Positions 23,393 through 32,163 of a stretch of DNA of 33,383 nucleotides are shown here, in pieces. Under the pieces are notes generated by a model that worked only from the letters and a program-made list of their open reading frames with translations, was not told the DNA's origin and ran no database searches. The position numbers and the translations under genes were made by a program. Position 1 is the first letter of the stretch; each line of letters begins with the position of its first letter. This DNA is from SIG299 sp964632165 (GTDB lineage: Bacteria > Bacillota > Clostridia > Lachnospirales > Lachnospiraceae), in NCBI GenBank assembly GCA_964632165.1, contig CAZWCZ010000021.1, positions 1 through 33,383 on the forward strand, given 5' to 3'.

Positions 23393-24802
23393 TTATTCTG
23401 CATCTTCCCCATATAGAAATTCCTGAAGAATATCTATATTCTTCGGATAAAAGGACAATACTTCCTGTCCCCCGATCGTGGCATCTTTAAAATATCCTTT
23501 CGCCGGAATCTGAAGCGTTTCAAACTCCAGTGTTCTGTGTTCCATAACAATCTGTAAACATTCTGCGGCAATACTTTCCAGACTTGCAGGAGCAGTCACG
23601 TAGCTGAAGCACTTTTTCATCACGGTATACAGTTCTACCAGATTCTTTTCTTTATATTTATCAAAAACTGCTTTCAAAACCGTACGCTGACGATAGGTTC
23701 TTCCGTAATCATACTGCAGTCCGTTTGCTGTCGGCACTTTGCGGACTCTGCAATATCCCAACACCTGGCTGCCGCTCATCGTCTGTACTCCCGCTACTGT
23801 ATTTCTTTCTTCCGGGTTTGAAATATATCTTGTCGTGTTCAGATATTCTGACTCGGCAGGCGTCAGTGATATCTTTATCCCTCCGAGTTCATCAATCAGC
23901 GCTTCAAAACCTTCAAAATTAATGATTACATAGCTGTCAATATCCACCCTAAAGTTTTCTTCGATCGTTTCCATGATAAGTTTTGCACCGCCATAGCTGT
24001 AAGCAGCATTCAAACGGTCACTTCCGTGTCCCGGTATTTTTACATAAGTATCCCTGAGGAACGATACAAGACCGATCTCTCCTGTCTTTTTATTTAATGA
24101 AGCTACCATGATCGAATCCGATCTGCCGTAGGTTTCTCCAAAAATATTTTCAACTCCGAGCAGCAAAATGTTGATCACATCTTCACTGTCCATGATCGGT
24201 TCCGGTGTCGGCGTCGGCGTCATCGTAACACCCGGAGTCGTACTCGGCATCAATGATTCGGTTGGTGTAGGAACCGGTGTCTCGCTGATCCCCGGTGTAA
24301 CATTCTGCACCGGAGGCGTAGTCGGTTCATCCGGTACAACATCAATTCCCGAAAAAATAATTTTAGCTACGACATTCGAAAAAAGTACACGTCCCGGCTT
24401 TGTCCCGAATAAAAATCCAAAAAACAGTAAAACAGAAAGAATTACCGTAACCAGTACTTTTGTCCATTTCGGTATCATTTTTAGTCCCTCTGAAAGTTTA
24501 TTCCCTATGCTCTCCCTGGTCGCAGCCGTGCTCCCAAACTCATTTTCCAGTCTTTCGTTTAATGCGGCATCTACACCGAGAAACATCTCTTCTTCTGCTG
24601 CTTCCTGTGCTTCTTCCTCTGTCTGGAAATTTTCATCCACGGAAAAAATATCCTCCGGCAAGATCACTTCCGGAAGTATTTCCTCCTCTTTCTTTGGCAC
24701 GGGGTCTTCTTCCAATTCTAATGCTGACTCCAGGTTTTCGTAAAATTCTCTGCTTGTTGACGGGTCAAATTCCGTCCCTCTGTTTTCTTTTTTTTCATTC
24801 AT
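23393..24802 (-). CDS. LytR-CpsA-Psr (LCP) family cell-wall polymer ligase
   Basis: LCP proteins transfer undecaprenyl-linked anionic polymers (teichoic acids or capsule) to peptidoglycan outside the cell. The 469-aa product has a long acidic cytoplasmic region (residues 1-110, rich in Glu), one TM helix (about 113-133), a Thr/Pro-rich linker (about 158-204) and the LCP domain from about 208, with ILLLGVE, GRSDSIMVASLN and the FLRDTYVKIPGHG and DRLNAAYSYGG blocks that hold the arginines and aspartate of the active site. The N-terminal acidic tail is unusually long for the family. The start ATG overlaps the pepD 3' end by 8 nt, so translation is coupled. Confidence 0.94.
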   Translation of the reverse strand: MNEKKENRGTEFDPSTSREFYENLESALELEEDPVPKKEEEILPEVILPEDIFSVDENFQTEEEAQEAAEEEMFLGVDAALNERLENEFGSTAATRESIGNKLSEGLKMIPKWTKVLVTVILSVLLFFGFLFGTKPGRVLFSNVVAKIIFSGIDVVPDEPTTPPVQNVTPGISETPVPTPTESLMPSTTPGVTMTPTPTPEPIMDSEDVINILLLGVENIFGETYGRSDSIMVASLNKKTGEIGLVSFLRDTYVKIPGHGSDRLNAAYSYGGAKLIMETIEENFRVDIDSYVIINFEGFEALIDELGGIKISLTPAESEYLNTTRYISNPEERNTVAGVQTMSGSQVLGYCRVRKVPTANGLQYDYGRTYRQRTVLKAVFDKYKEKNLVELYTVMKKCFSYVTAPASLESIAAECLQIVMEHRTLEFETLQIPAKGYFKDATIGGQEVLSFYPKNIDILQEFLYGEDAE

Positions 24803-26255
24803 GATCTTTCATTCTCTCCAGTAACTTCTCTAAAAACTGATACAAACGAATCGTAGAAGGCAAGTTTAAAGATTCCTGCGGTGTGTGAATGTCTTTCATG
24901 TCCGGTCCAATGGAAATCATATCCAATTCCGGCATTTTTTCTGCGATAAGACCGCATTCCAGTCCTGCATGGATTGCTTCCATCTTTGGCTCTTTCTGGT
25001 ACAGTCCGGTATAGACTTCCCTGAACAGCTCACGCAGCTTTGATTTCCGGCGATATTCCCAAGCCGGATATTCACTGTGTGTTACGCTTTCTCCACCAAG
25101 AAAATCAATCAGGTATTCTACCTTATCCCGCATAAAATATTTGTATGTCTTAGAAGAACTACGCAAAGAAAAATCAAACGCCGCTTCTTCCTCTTCCAGT
25201 TTGAAAATACCGAGATTTAATGAACTTTCTACCAGACCCGGAATATCTCCACTCATACGCTGGATCCCATTTGGTGCCTGCATCAGGAAAAAGAGCAGTT
25301 TTTCAAAAGAAACCGGAGAAAGTACCTCGTAAGTATCTGTCTTTCCCACTTCTGCCACTAAGGAAAATCCGGGTTCTATGGATGTCAGTTCTTCTTTATA
25401 TTTTGCAGCAAGGAGTTCTGCTTCTTTCTTTAAAAGCAGTGCCTCTGCCTCGTCTGTTACCAGAACAGCAAACGCTTCTCTTGGAATGGCATTATCCTTA
25501 CAGCCACCATAAAAATCAAACAAAGAATATTCTGCTTTTTCCCTAAGTTCAAACAATACCCTCGTCATTGCATAAACGGAATTCATTCGATTTTTGTCGA
25601 TTTCCGCTCCGGAATGACCCCCGTATAATCCGGTAAGTGATAATCTGACTGCGGTTCCCTGTTCTGGTACACGCTGCAACGGCAACGTACATGTCTGACG
25701 CATACCACCTGCACAGCTGCATAACACAACACCTTCATCTTCCGAATCAATGTTGATCAGATAAGATGCTTTCAGCCCGGACATATCCAGTGCCTTTGCC
25801 CCGTCCATTCCTGTTTCTTCTTCTGTGGTTATCACCAGTTCCAATGCCGGATGCTTTGCTTCTTTGTCTGCGATCAGTGCCATCGCATAAGCCACTGCCA
25901 CTCCGTCATCACCACCGAGCGTCGTTCCGTTTGCCATCAGATCATCGCCGACCATCCGTAACTCCAATGCATCCTTCAAAAAATCATGGCCAGAGTCTGC
26001 ATTTTTTTCGCAGACCATATCCATATGCCCCTGGATCATTACCACAGGTGCATCTTCATATCCGGGAGCTGCATCTTTCCAAATGATCACATTTTTTGCT
26101 TCATCCTGTATATACCGTACCCCCTGCTCTTTTGCAAAGTTTACCAGATAATCAGAAATTGCCCCGACATTTCCGGAGCCATGTGGGATTTTTGTCAGTT
26201 CTTCAAAATAATATAACACTTTTTTATAATCATACTGCTCTAAAAAATAACTCAT
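24795..26255 (-). CDS. pepD: Aminoacyl-histidine dipeptidase (PepD, M20 family)
   Basis: PepD is a zinc metallopeptidase that cleaves dipeptides such as Xaa-His (carnosine-like). The 486-aa product shows the metal ligands of the family: H77 and D79 in MIQGHMDMVCEKN, the bridging Asp in TTLGGDDGVAVAYA (about 116-117) and the catalytic Glu pair in TTEEETGMDGA (145-147), with a His near HAGLECG. A dimerisation lid lies in the middle. ATG 26255 (MSYFLEQYDY) is preferred to the ATG 6 codons upstream because GAGG lies 6 nt ahead of it, while the upstream one has no site. It follows the UPF0210 gene by 26 nt and overlaps the LCP gene. Confidence 0.94.
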   Translation of the reverse strand: MSYFLEQYDYKKVLYYFEELTKIPHGSGNVGAISDYLVNFAKEQGVRYIQDEAKNVIIWKDAAPGYEDAPVVMIQGHMDMVCEKNADSGHDFLKDALELRMVGDDLMANGTTLGGDDGVAVAYAMALIADKEAKHPALELVITTEEETGMDGAKALDMSGLKASYLINIDSEDEGVVLCSCAGGMRQTCTLPLQRVPEQGTAVRLSLTGLYGGHSGAEIDKNRMNSVYAMTRVLFELREKAEYSLFDFYGGCKDNAIPREAFAVLVTDEAEALLLKKEAELLAAKYKEELTSIEPGFSLVAEVGKTDTYEVLSPVSFEKLLFFLMQAPNGIQRMSGDIPGLVESSLNLGIFKLEEEEAAFDFSLRSSSKTYKYFMRDKVEYLIDFLGGESVTHSEYPAWEYRRKSKLRELFREVYTGLYQKEPKMEAIHAGLECGLIAEKMPELDMISIGPDMKDIHTPQESLNLPSTIRLYQFLEKLLERMKDHE

Positions 26256-26281
26256 TTTCTGCCTCTTTTCCATATTGTATT

Positions 26282-27646
26282 CTAATTTTTAAAACTATGG
26301 ATCGGTGCAGGAATACGTCCGCCTCGATTTACAAATGCTTCACAGGAAAACCCGTTGACCGGCATGACCGGCGCATATCCGAGCAGGCCGCCGAATTCCA
26401 CGATTTCACCAACGCCTTTTCCAATGACAGGGATCAGACGTACTGCCGTCGTTTTCTGGTTGATCATCCCGATTGCCATTTCATCTGCAATGATACCAGA
26501 AATCGTTGCAGCAGGCGTATCTCCCGGAATTGCGATCATATCAAGCCCCACCGAGCAGACACACGTCATTGCCTCCAGCTTTTCTAACGTAAGCGCACCT
26601 GCTTTTACGGCATCGATCATTCCCTGATCCTCGCTGACCGGAATAAAGGCTCCGCTCAGTCCTCCGACATACGAAGATGCCATGACACCGCCTTTTTTTA
26701 CCTGATCGTTCAGCAAGGCGAGTGCAGCAGTTGTTCCCGGAGCTCCCGGATGTTCCAGACCGATTTCCTTTAAAATATCTGCAACCGAATCACCAATCGC
26801 CGGGGTCGGTGCCAACGACAGATCCACAATGCCAAACGGCACTCCGAGCATCTGTGCCGCTTCCTTTGCCACCAGCTGTCCTACTCTTGTAATCTTAAAT
26901 GCTGTCTTCTTGATCGTTTCACAAAGTACTTCAAAATTTTCTCCGCGTACCTGCTCCAATGCTGTTTTTACAACTCCGGGGCCGCTGACTCCTACATTGA
27001 TGATCGCATCTGCTTCCGTAACTCCATGGAACGCTCCCGCCATAAACGGATTATCATCCGGTGCATTGCAAAAGATCACAAATTTGGCACAACCGAGAGA
27101 ATCCTTCTCTTTTGTTTCTTCTGCCGTCTCCAATATGATTTCTCCAAGCAGTTTTACTGCATCCATATTAATGCCGGTTTTTGACGAACCGACATTCACG
27201 GAGCTGCACACCCGCTCTGTTTTTGCCAATGCCTTAGGAACGGATAACATCAGATTTTTATCTGCCTGCGTCATTCCTTTGCTGACCAGAGCAGAATATC
27301 CTCCTATGAAATTTACGCCTACTGCCTTTGCCGCCTCATCAAGCGTCTGGGCAATTTCTACAAAGTCATCCGGCGTCTTGCAGGCAGCTCCTCCGATCAA
27401 AGCGATCGGAGTGACGGAAATACGCTTATTTACCACCGGAATCTTATATTCCTTTTCGATGATATTTCCGGTCTCTACCAGTTTTCCGGCAACTGTCGTT
27501 ATTTTGTTAAAGATTTTTTTCTTACATTCCTCCAGATCCGAATCAATACAGTCAAGCAGGCTGATTCCAAGCGTAATCGTCCGGACATCCAGATTTTCTT
27601 TTTCAATCATCTGATTTGTTTCAATTACTTCAGAAATATTAATCAC
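26282..27646 (-). CDS. UPF0210 (DUF711, PFL family) protein
   Basis: This is a 454-aa member of the UPF0210/DUF711 family, called PFL family protein in databases; its biochemical role is not established to my knowledge. Recognisable blocks include VRTITLGISLLDC near the start, ITPIALIGGAA-like VTPIALIGGAACKT, SSVNVGSSKTGINMDAV, GVSGPGVVK, LAPTPAIGDSVADIL and the end VNRGGRIPAPIHSFKN. It is soluble with no signal peptide. GTG 27646 has AAAGGA 9 nt ahead. It lies 16 nt after an ACT-domain gene; the two families are often found together, which suggests that the ACT protein is a ligand-sensing partner. That link is inference. Confidence 0.92.
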   Translation of the reverse strand: MINISEVIETNQMIEKENLDVRTITLGISLLDCIDSDLEECKKKIFNKITTVAGKLVETGNIIEKEYKIPVVNKRISVTPIALIGGAACKTPDDFVEIAQTLDEAAKAVGVNFIGGYSALVSKGMTQADKNLMLSVPKALAKTERVCSSVNVGSSKTGINMDAVKLLGEIILETAEETKEKDSLGCAKFVIFCNAPDDNPFMAGAFHGVTEADAIINVGVSGPGVVKTALEQVRGENFEVLCETIKKTAFKITRVGQLVAKEAAQMLGVPFGIVDLSLAPTPAIGDSVADILKEIGLEHPGAPGTTAALALLNDQVKKGGVMASSYVGGLSGAFIPVSEDQGMIDAVKAGALTLEKLEAMTCVCSVGLDMIAIPGDTPAATISGIIADEMAIGMINQKTTAVRLIPVIGKGVGEIVEFGGLLGYAPVMPVNGFSCEAFVNRGGRIPAPIHSFKN

Positions 27647-27662
27647 GTCAGTTTGTCCTTTC

Positions 27663-27935
27663 CTAAATGCGGTGCATCATATCAAAAATATCCTCTCTCT
27701 GTGCTTTGATGACTATCCCGATTTCTTCTCCATACTGTTCCAGCCCTTTTGCCGTTAAAAGGAACTCTGTTTCCGTTTTACTGATATCCACGATCATCAT
27801 CATATTAAAATATTCCTGCACTATGGTCTGAGAAATATCAAGAATGTTGATCCCGTGTTCTGCGAGATAAGTGCAGACTTTTGCAATAATACCTACCCGG
27901 TCTTTTCCTACTACTGTGATTACTGCTTTTTTCAT
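27663..27935 (-). CDS. ACT domain protein, UPF0237 family
   Basis: This 90-aa protein is essentially a single ACT domain, the small-molecule (often amino acid) sensing fold, with a C-terminal helix extension. The opening MKKAVITVVGKDRVGIIAKV and the segment LAEHGINILDISQTIVQEYF match the UPF0237 family. Its glycine-cleavage repressor-like form suggests amino-acid binding, without direct proof here. The frame is open 7 codons further upstream, but ATG 27935 has AAAGGAAAACAAT ahead and the family N-terminus. It lies 24 nt after walJ and 16 nt before the UPF0210 gene, its usual partner. Confidence 0.92.
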   Translation of the reverse strand: MKKAVITVVGKDRVGIIAKVCTYLAEHGINILDISQTIVQEYFNMMMIVDISKTETEFLLTAKGLEQYGEEIGIVIKAQREDIFDMMHRI

Positions 27936-27959
27936 ATTGTTTTCCTTTCCCTGCATCCC

Positions 27960-28754
27960 TTATATTGTAATGATCCCTGACGGAATATCACGCGGCGCAA
28001 CAGAAAGCTTTGGCAGCCTTTCCTCGCCGGTCAACTGTAAAAGTTCGGCACGTACCGTTTCATATGCCAGATCAGGATAATTATTTTCTTTGCTCAAATG
28101 TGCCAGCAGCACATATTCTAATTTTTCATGATAGAGTCTGCACAAAAGTTCTGCCGCAGCTTCATTGGACAAGTGTCCCTGTTCCCCTAAAATTCTCTGT
28201 TTCAGATAATACGGATAGTTCCCTACCATCAGCATATTGACATCATGATTGGATTCTACATATAAGATTGCCGAATCTTTTAAATAATCCAGCGTCTTTT
28301 CCGTATATGTGCCAAGGTCTGTTGCCATGCCTATTTTTTTTCCGTCCGCCTCCAGAACATATGCCACCGGATTTGCTGCATCATGCGAAACCGAAAACGG
28401 TGTTACCTGCAGTTCTCCTATGGTACATACGGTTTCCGGTAAAATCTGCCGGTACAAAGCATCTTCTATTTTCCCAACGGAACTCTTTCCTTTTTTCATT
28501 GCACAAAAAGTTTCTGCCGTAGCATATAACGGGATCCCGTATTTTCTTACTAAAACACCGGCCCCCTGGATATGATCCGAATGCTCATGTGTGATCAGTA
28601 TCCCGGAAAGTTCTGCCGGATTCACTCCAATACTGTTCAGTCCTTCCTCTATCCGTTTCCCGCTGACTCCCGCATCCACAAGGATGTGGGTTATGCCATT
28701 GCCGATATAAATACAATTCCCGCTGCTCCCACTGGCTATACTGCAAAATCTCAT
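27960..28754 (-). CDS. walJ: Metallo-beta-lactamase fold hydrolase, WalJ/YycJ type
   Basis: This is an MBL-fold protein of the YycJ/WalJ group, whose members are linked to coordination of cell division, wall metabolism and DNA replication, and have been described as having nuclease activity. The 264-aa product opens with RFCSIASGSSGNCIYI, typical of the group, and has the zinc-binding motif HEHSDH at 56-61, a later VSHDA and VESNHDVNML block, LGEQGHLSNEAA and VLLAHLSKENN near the end. In many Firmicutes walJ follows walRK; here it is not near a two-component system. It has its own promoter at 28815-28843 and starts the ACT-UPF0210-pepD run. Confidence 0.9.
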   Translation of the reverse strand: MRFCSIASGSSGNCIYIGNGITHILVDAGVSGKRIEEGLNSIGVNPAELSGILITHEHSDHIQGAGVLVRKYGIPLYATAETFCAMKKGKSSVGKIEDALYRQILPETVCTIGELQVTPFSVSHDAANPVAYVLEADGKKIGMATDLGTYTEKTLDYLKDSAILYVESNHDVNMLMVGNYPYYLKQRILGEQGHLSNEAAAELLCRLYHEKLEYVLLAHLSKENNYPDLAYETVRAELLQLTGEERLPKLSVAPRDIPSGIITI

Positions 28755-28814
28755 GTTTTTTCTCTTTCCGTCTGTTCTTTCTGTCCTATTTTCTTATAGT
28801 TTAATATCTGATTA

Positions 28815-28843
28815 ATTATAGCATACCTTCTGTCTACTTTCCA
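28815..28843 (-). promoter_or_regulatory. Extended -10 promoter for walJ and downstream genes
   Basis: On the minus strand, TGGAAA (28843-28838), a 17-nt spacer ending in TGC and a perfect TATAAT (28820-28815). The -35 overlaps the last codons of coaE. It lies 60 nt before walJ in a 79-nt gap and has no terminator upstream, so it probably adds to readthrough from polA-coaE. Confidence 0.75.
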
Positions 28844-29502
28844 GTTTTTCTTTTGAAAATACGGTTTTCATGGTGTAAGGCATCTTTCAGCTGATGGTTC
28901 AGATGTTCTTTTTGTTTCAGTGGTTCTGCATCCGGGTTATCAATGACAGCATCCGCATACCGAAGGAACTCGTTCTCCGTCAGTTGTGCTGCAAGTATGT
29001 GTTTCACCTTTTCTTCCGAATATTTTCTGTTTTCCGTCATTCTGCGGATCCTATCCTCAAGCGGTGCATGAACGTACCAGACCTCATCGCAAAGTTCTGT
29101 AAAGCCCGCTTCGATCAAAAGTGCCGCCTCGATCACAACAACTCCGGTAAATCCCTGCCCATCAAGCACCCGTAATCGTTCTTCAACCCGTTCCTTTACC
29201 AGTGGATGAGTAATTGCATTCAGACGCTCGGCCCCCTCTTTTGTGGCAAGCGCCGTTTTAGCAAGCTTTTCCCTACTGATCGGAGAACTCCCCGCTTCTG
29301 TCCCGTCAAGGATCCCCGTGCCATATTCCAAAAGCAATGCCTGATACGATCTCTGTCCCGGCTCCATTAACTCATGAGCGATCTCATCACAATGCAGAAA
29401 ACACACTTCCGTCAGCTCATTTAAGCAGCTGACTACAGTTGTTTTTCCACTTCCGGCTCCCCCTGTAAGTCCGATTGTCAAAAATGATCTATTTTGTTTC
29501 AT
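28834..29502 (-). CDS. coaE: Dephospho-CoA kinase
   Basis: CoaE phosphorylates the 3'-OH of dephospho-CoA, the last step of coenzyme A synthesis. The 222-aa product has the P-loop GGAGSGKT at 14-21, a LHCDEIAHELMEPG block for the acceptor site, NAITHPLV and a basic LID region RIRRMTENRKYSEEKV. The C-terminal basic tail is slightly longer than usual. ATG 29502 overlaps the polA 3' end by 14 nt, so translation is coupled to polA, a common Firmicute arrangement. Confidence 0.95.
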   Translation of the reverse strand: MKQNRSFLTIGLTGGAGSGKTTVVSCLNELTEVCFLHCDEIAHELMEPGQRSYQALLLEYGTGILDGTEAGSSPISREKLAKTALATKEGAERLNAITHPLVKERVEERLRVLDGQGFTGVVVIEAALLIEAGFTELCDEVWYVHAPLEDRIRRMTENRKYSEEKVKHILAAQLTENEFLRYADAVIDNPDAEPLKQKEHLNHQLKDALHHENRIFKRKTGK

Positions 29503-32143
29503 ACCAGTTCACTCCTGTCTTTACTTCCACCGAAAGCGGAACAGAAAGTTCAGCTGCCGCCATCATCTCTCTGCACAGGATCCCAGCAGCTTTTTCTGCT
29601 TCTTCCTTCGGAGCTTCCAATAAAAGTTCATCATGTATCTGTAAAAGTATCTTTGTTTTGAGTCCCTGTTCTTTCAGTGCACGGTCCACGCGGATCATGG
29701 CGATCTTCATGATATCCGCAGCCGTTCCCTGAATCGGGGAATTCATGGCGATACGTTCTCCGAAACTGCGCTGCATAAAGTTGGATGAGCTGATCTCCGG
29801 AACAGGACGTCTCCGGCCGAACATCGTTTTTACGGCTCCTGTTTCCCTTGCCTCTGTTACAAGTCCGTCCAAATACCGTTTGATTCCCGGATACGTGTCA
29901 AAATACTGCCGGATATAAGTTTCGGCTTCTTTTCTGGTAATATTCAGATCCTGTCCCAAACCAAAGGAACTGATTCCGTACACAATTCCAAAATTGACTG
30001 CTTTTGCATTGCTCCTTTGTTCAGGTGTAACCTCATCAAACGGAATGTGAAATACTTTTGATGCCGTCATCCGATGAATATCCTGTTCTTCTTTATATGC
30101 CCGGATCAGACTCTCATCCCCGGACATATGTGCCAAAATCCGCAGTTCGATCTGAGAATAATCCGCATCAACAAAAATGCATCCTTCTTTTGGTGTAAAC
30201 AGCTTACGGATCTGTCTTCCAAGTTCTATCCTTACCGGAATATTCTGAAGATTCGGCTCTGTACTGCTCAATCTGCCCGTTGCAGTTATGGTCTGATGAA
30301 ACTTCGTGTGGATTCTTCCGTCTTCCTGTATGAACGTTTCCAACCCATCCGCATAAGTGCTTTTTAACTTTGTCAGAGTCCGGTATTCCAGTATTTTTTC
30401 TATGATCGGATCTTCCGGTTTTAATCGTTCCAAAACTTCTGCCGAAGTGGAATAACCCGTCTTTGTCTTTTTTCCATACGGAAGTTTCAGTTTCTCAAAC
30501 AGAACAACTCCCAACTGTTTGGGAGAATTGATATTAAACCTTTCTCCTGCCATATGATAGATCTCTTCCTCTGTCTTTTCGATCCCTTCCTGCAGACGTT
30601 TTCCGTAAGATTGCAGTTCTTCCCGGTTCAGTCGGATTCCTGTTTCTTCCATTGCATGAAGGATAAACGCCAGAGGCTGTTCTACCGTATCAAACAATTC
30701 TTTCATTCCCGCCTCGTAAAGTGCTTTTTCAAGTGCATTCTTTCCAAGCTTTGTCACGATCGCATTTCTTGAAAGAAGCCGAAATCCCTCTTCCTTTTCT
30801 TCTTCCAGTGCCTGTGCAAGACTTTGCTTTCCCAAAATTTCTTCCACGGACGGAATGGATACGGACAGATAATCTCTCGCAATGTCCACCGGTTCATAAG
30901 AATCCTTCAAAGGATTCATCAGATATGCGGCAAGCTTCAGGTCAAATAGATTTTTTCCCGCCTCTTCGGAAAAATATCCGGCAATCTTTTTAAGTTCGAA
31001 CAAAGCAAGCACTTTTCCTGATTCTGCCAAAGTATTCAGCTTTTCCCATATAAATTCTTCCGTCAGAAACCATTCCGGCAGGAAGCAATAGGTTTTATCC
31101 TCCGTTGCTACGGCACAGGCCTGCATTCTGCCTTCTGCAAAAACCGGAAGCACACCAAATACCGTTCCTTCTTTCTGCCGCAGAAATTCCGCGAACACTT
31201 CCTCTGCCTCATTTAATCCTGATATCCGTTCATACTCTTCCGGAATCGGACTTTCTTCCGAAATTTCCTGTTCGGTCAATGTAAACCTTGCAAGTAACGA
31301 TTTTATTTCCAGCTGTTTGAGTAACTGATAGGCTTCTTTTGTACATATGTTCCCGTGCCGTGCTGCTTCATAAGAAAACTCCAGTTCACAGTCCGTCTTA
31401 ATCGTGGCAAGTTCCTTGCTGAGCAGTGCAAGATCCTGATGCTCCCGAAGGGATTCTCTTGCCTTGTTTGGCATAACTTCTTCTATATGTGCTATTGTAT
31501 TTTCGACTGTTTCAAATTGAGTTAACAGTTTTACTGCAGTTTTTTCTCCGATTCCCGGAACTCCCGGAATATTATCGGATGCATCTCCCATCAAACCTTT
31601 CAGATCAACGATCTGTGCCGGAGTAAGCGAATATTTTTCCACAACATCCTGTGTATGATAATCCTCTATTTCTGTTCCTGTTTTTTTCGTCTTTGGAATC
31701 CTTACCTTGATCACATCATCTGCAATCTGAAGCAGGTCTCTGTCCCCGGAAACCAACGATACCAAAAGCCCGTCTGCCTCGCTCTTTTTTGCCAATGTGC
31801 CAAGAATGTCATCCGCTTCATACCCGGGGCGCTCCAGGCGGAGAATCCCCATGGCATCCAGAATTTCCTTCAGAACAGGTACCTGTTCTTTTAATTCCTC
31901 CGGCATCCCTTTTCTCGTTCCCTTATACTCCCTGTACTTCTCATGTCGAAACGTCGGATGCTTTACATCAAAAGCAACCGCAAGATACTGCGGCTTTTCC
32001 TCATCCAAAAGTTTCCACAATATATTCAAAAACCCAAGAACCGCATTCGTATGTCTGCCATCCGTTGTCGTCAGATCAGGGAGACCGTAAAATGCCCGGT
32101 TCAAAATACTGTTTCCGTCAATCAATACAATTTTCTCTTTCAT
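29489..32143 (-). CDS. polA: DNA polymerase I
   Basis: PolA fills gaps and removes RNA primers in replication and repair. The 884-aa product has an N-terminal 5' nuclease domain (residues about 1-290, with LVSGDRDLLQIADD, GLMGDASDNIPGVPGIGEKTA in pieces), a central domain equivalent to the 3'-5' exonuclease (about 300-480) and a complete family A polymerase domain with DADYSQIELR (motif A), RSNAKAVNFGIVYGISSFG (motif B) and QIHDELLLEAP (motif C). The central domain lacks the DxE and Asp metal ligands of a working proofreader. GTG 32152 is in frame, but ATG 32143 follows AGGTG by 6 nt and gives the canonical MKEKIVLIDGNS. It lies 20 nt after a zinc-finger protein gene and overlaps coaE. Confidence 0.97.
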   Translation of the reverse strand: MKEKIVLIDGNSILNRAFYGLPDLTTTDGRHTNAVLGFLNILWKLLDEEKPQYLAVAFDVKHPTFRHEKYREYKGTRKGMPEELKEQVPVLKEILDAMGILRLERPGYEADDILGTLAKKSEADGLLVSLVSGDRDLLQIADDVIKVRIPKTKKTGTEIEDYHTQDVVEKYSLTPAQIVDLKGLMGDASDNIPGVPGIGEKTAVKLLTQFETVENTIAHIEEVMPNKARESLREHQDLALLSKELATIKTDCELEFSYEAARHGNICTKEAYQLLKQLEIKSLLARFTLTEQEISEESPIPEEYERISGLNEAEEVFAEFLRQKEGTVFGVLPVFAEGRMQACAVATEDKTYCFLPEWFLTEEFIWEKLNTLAESGKVLALFELKKIAGYFSEEAGKNLFDLKLAAYLMNPLKDSYEPVDIARDYLSVSIPSVEEILGKQSLAQALEEEKEEGFRLLSRNAIVTKLGKNALEKALYEAGMKELFDTVEQPLAFILHAMEETGIRLNREELQSYGKRLQEGIEKTEEEIYHMAGERFNINSPKQLGVVLFEKLKLPYGKKTKTGYSTSAEVLERLKPEDPIIEKILEYRTLTKLKSTYADGLETFIQEDGRIHTKFHQTITATGRLSSTEPNLQNIPVRIELGRQIRKLFTPKEGCIFVDADYSQIELRILAHMSGDESLIRAYKEEQDIHRMTASKVFHIPFDEVTPEQRSNAKAVNFGIVYGISSFGLGQDLNITRKEAETYIRQYFDTYPGIKRYLDGLVTEARETGAVKTMFGRRRPVPEISSSNFMQRSFGERIAMNSPIQGTAADIMKIAMIRVDRALKEQGLKTKILLQIHDELLLEAPKEEAEKAAGILCREMMAAAELSVPLSVEVKTGVNWYETK

Positions 32144-32163
32144 TCGGTTCACCTGACTTTCTT

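Noticed and set aside
24168..24743. Plus-strand Gly/Ser-rich open frame opposite the LCP gene
   Set aside because: Shadow of the Thr/Pro linker and acidic tail of the LCP protein; composition follows the complementary strand.
26829..27614. Plus-strand open frame of 261 codons opposite the UPF0210 gene
   Set aside because: Antisense shadow of a well conserved gene with no ribosome binding site or recognisable domain.
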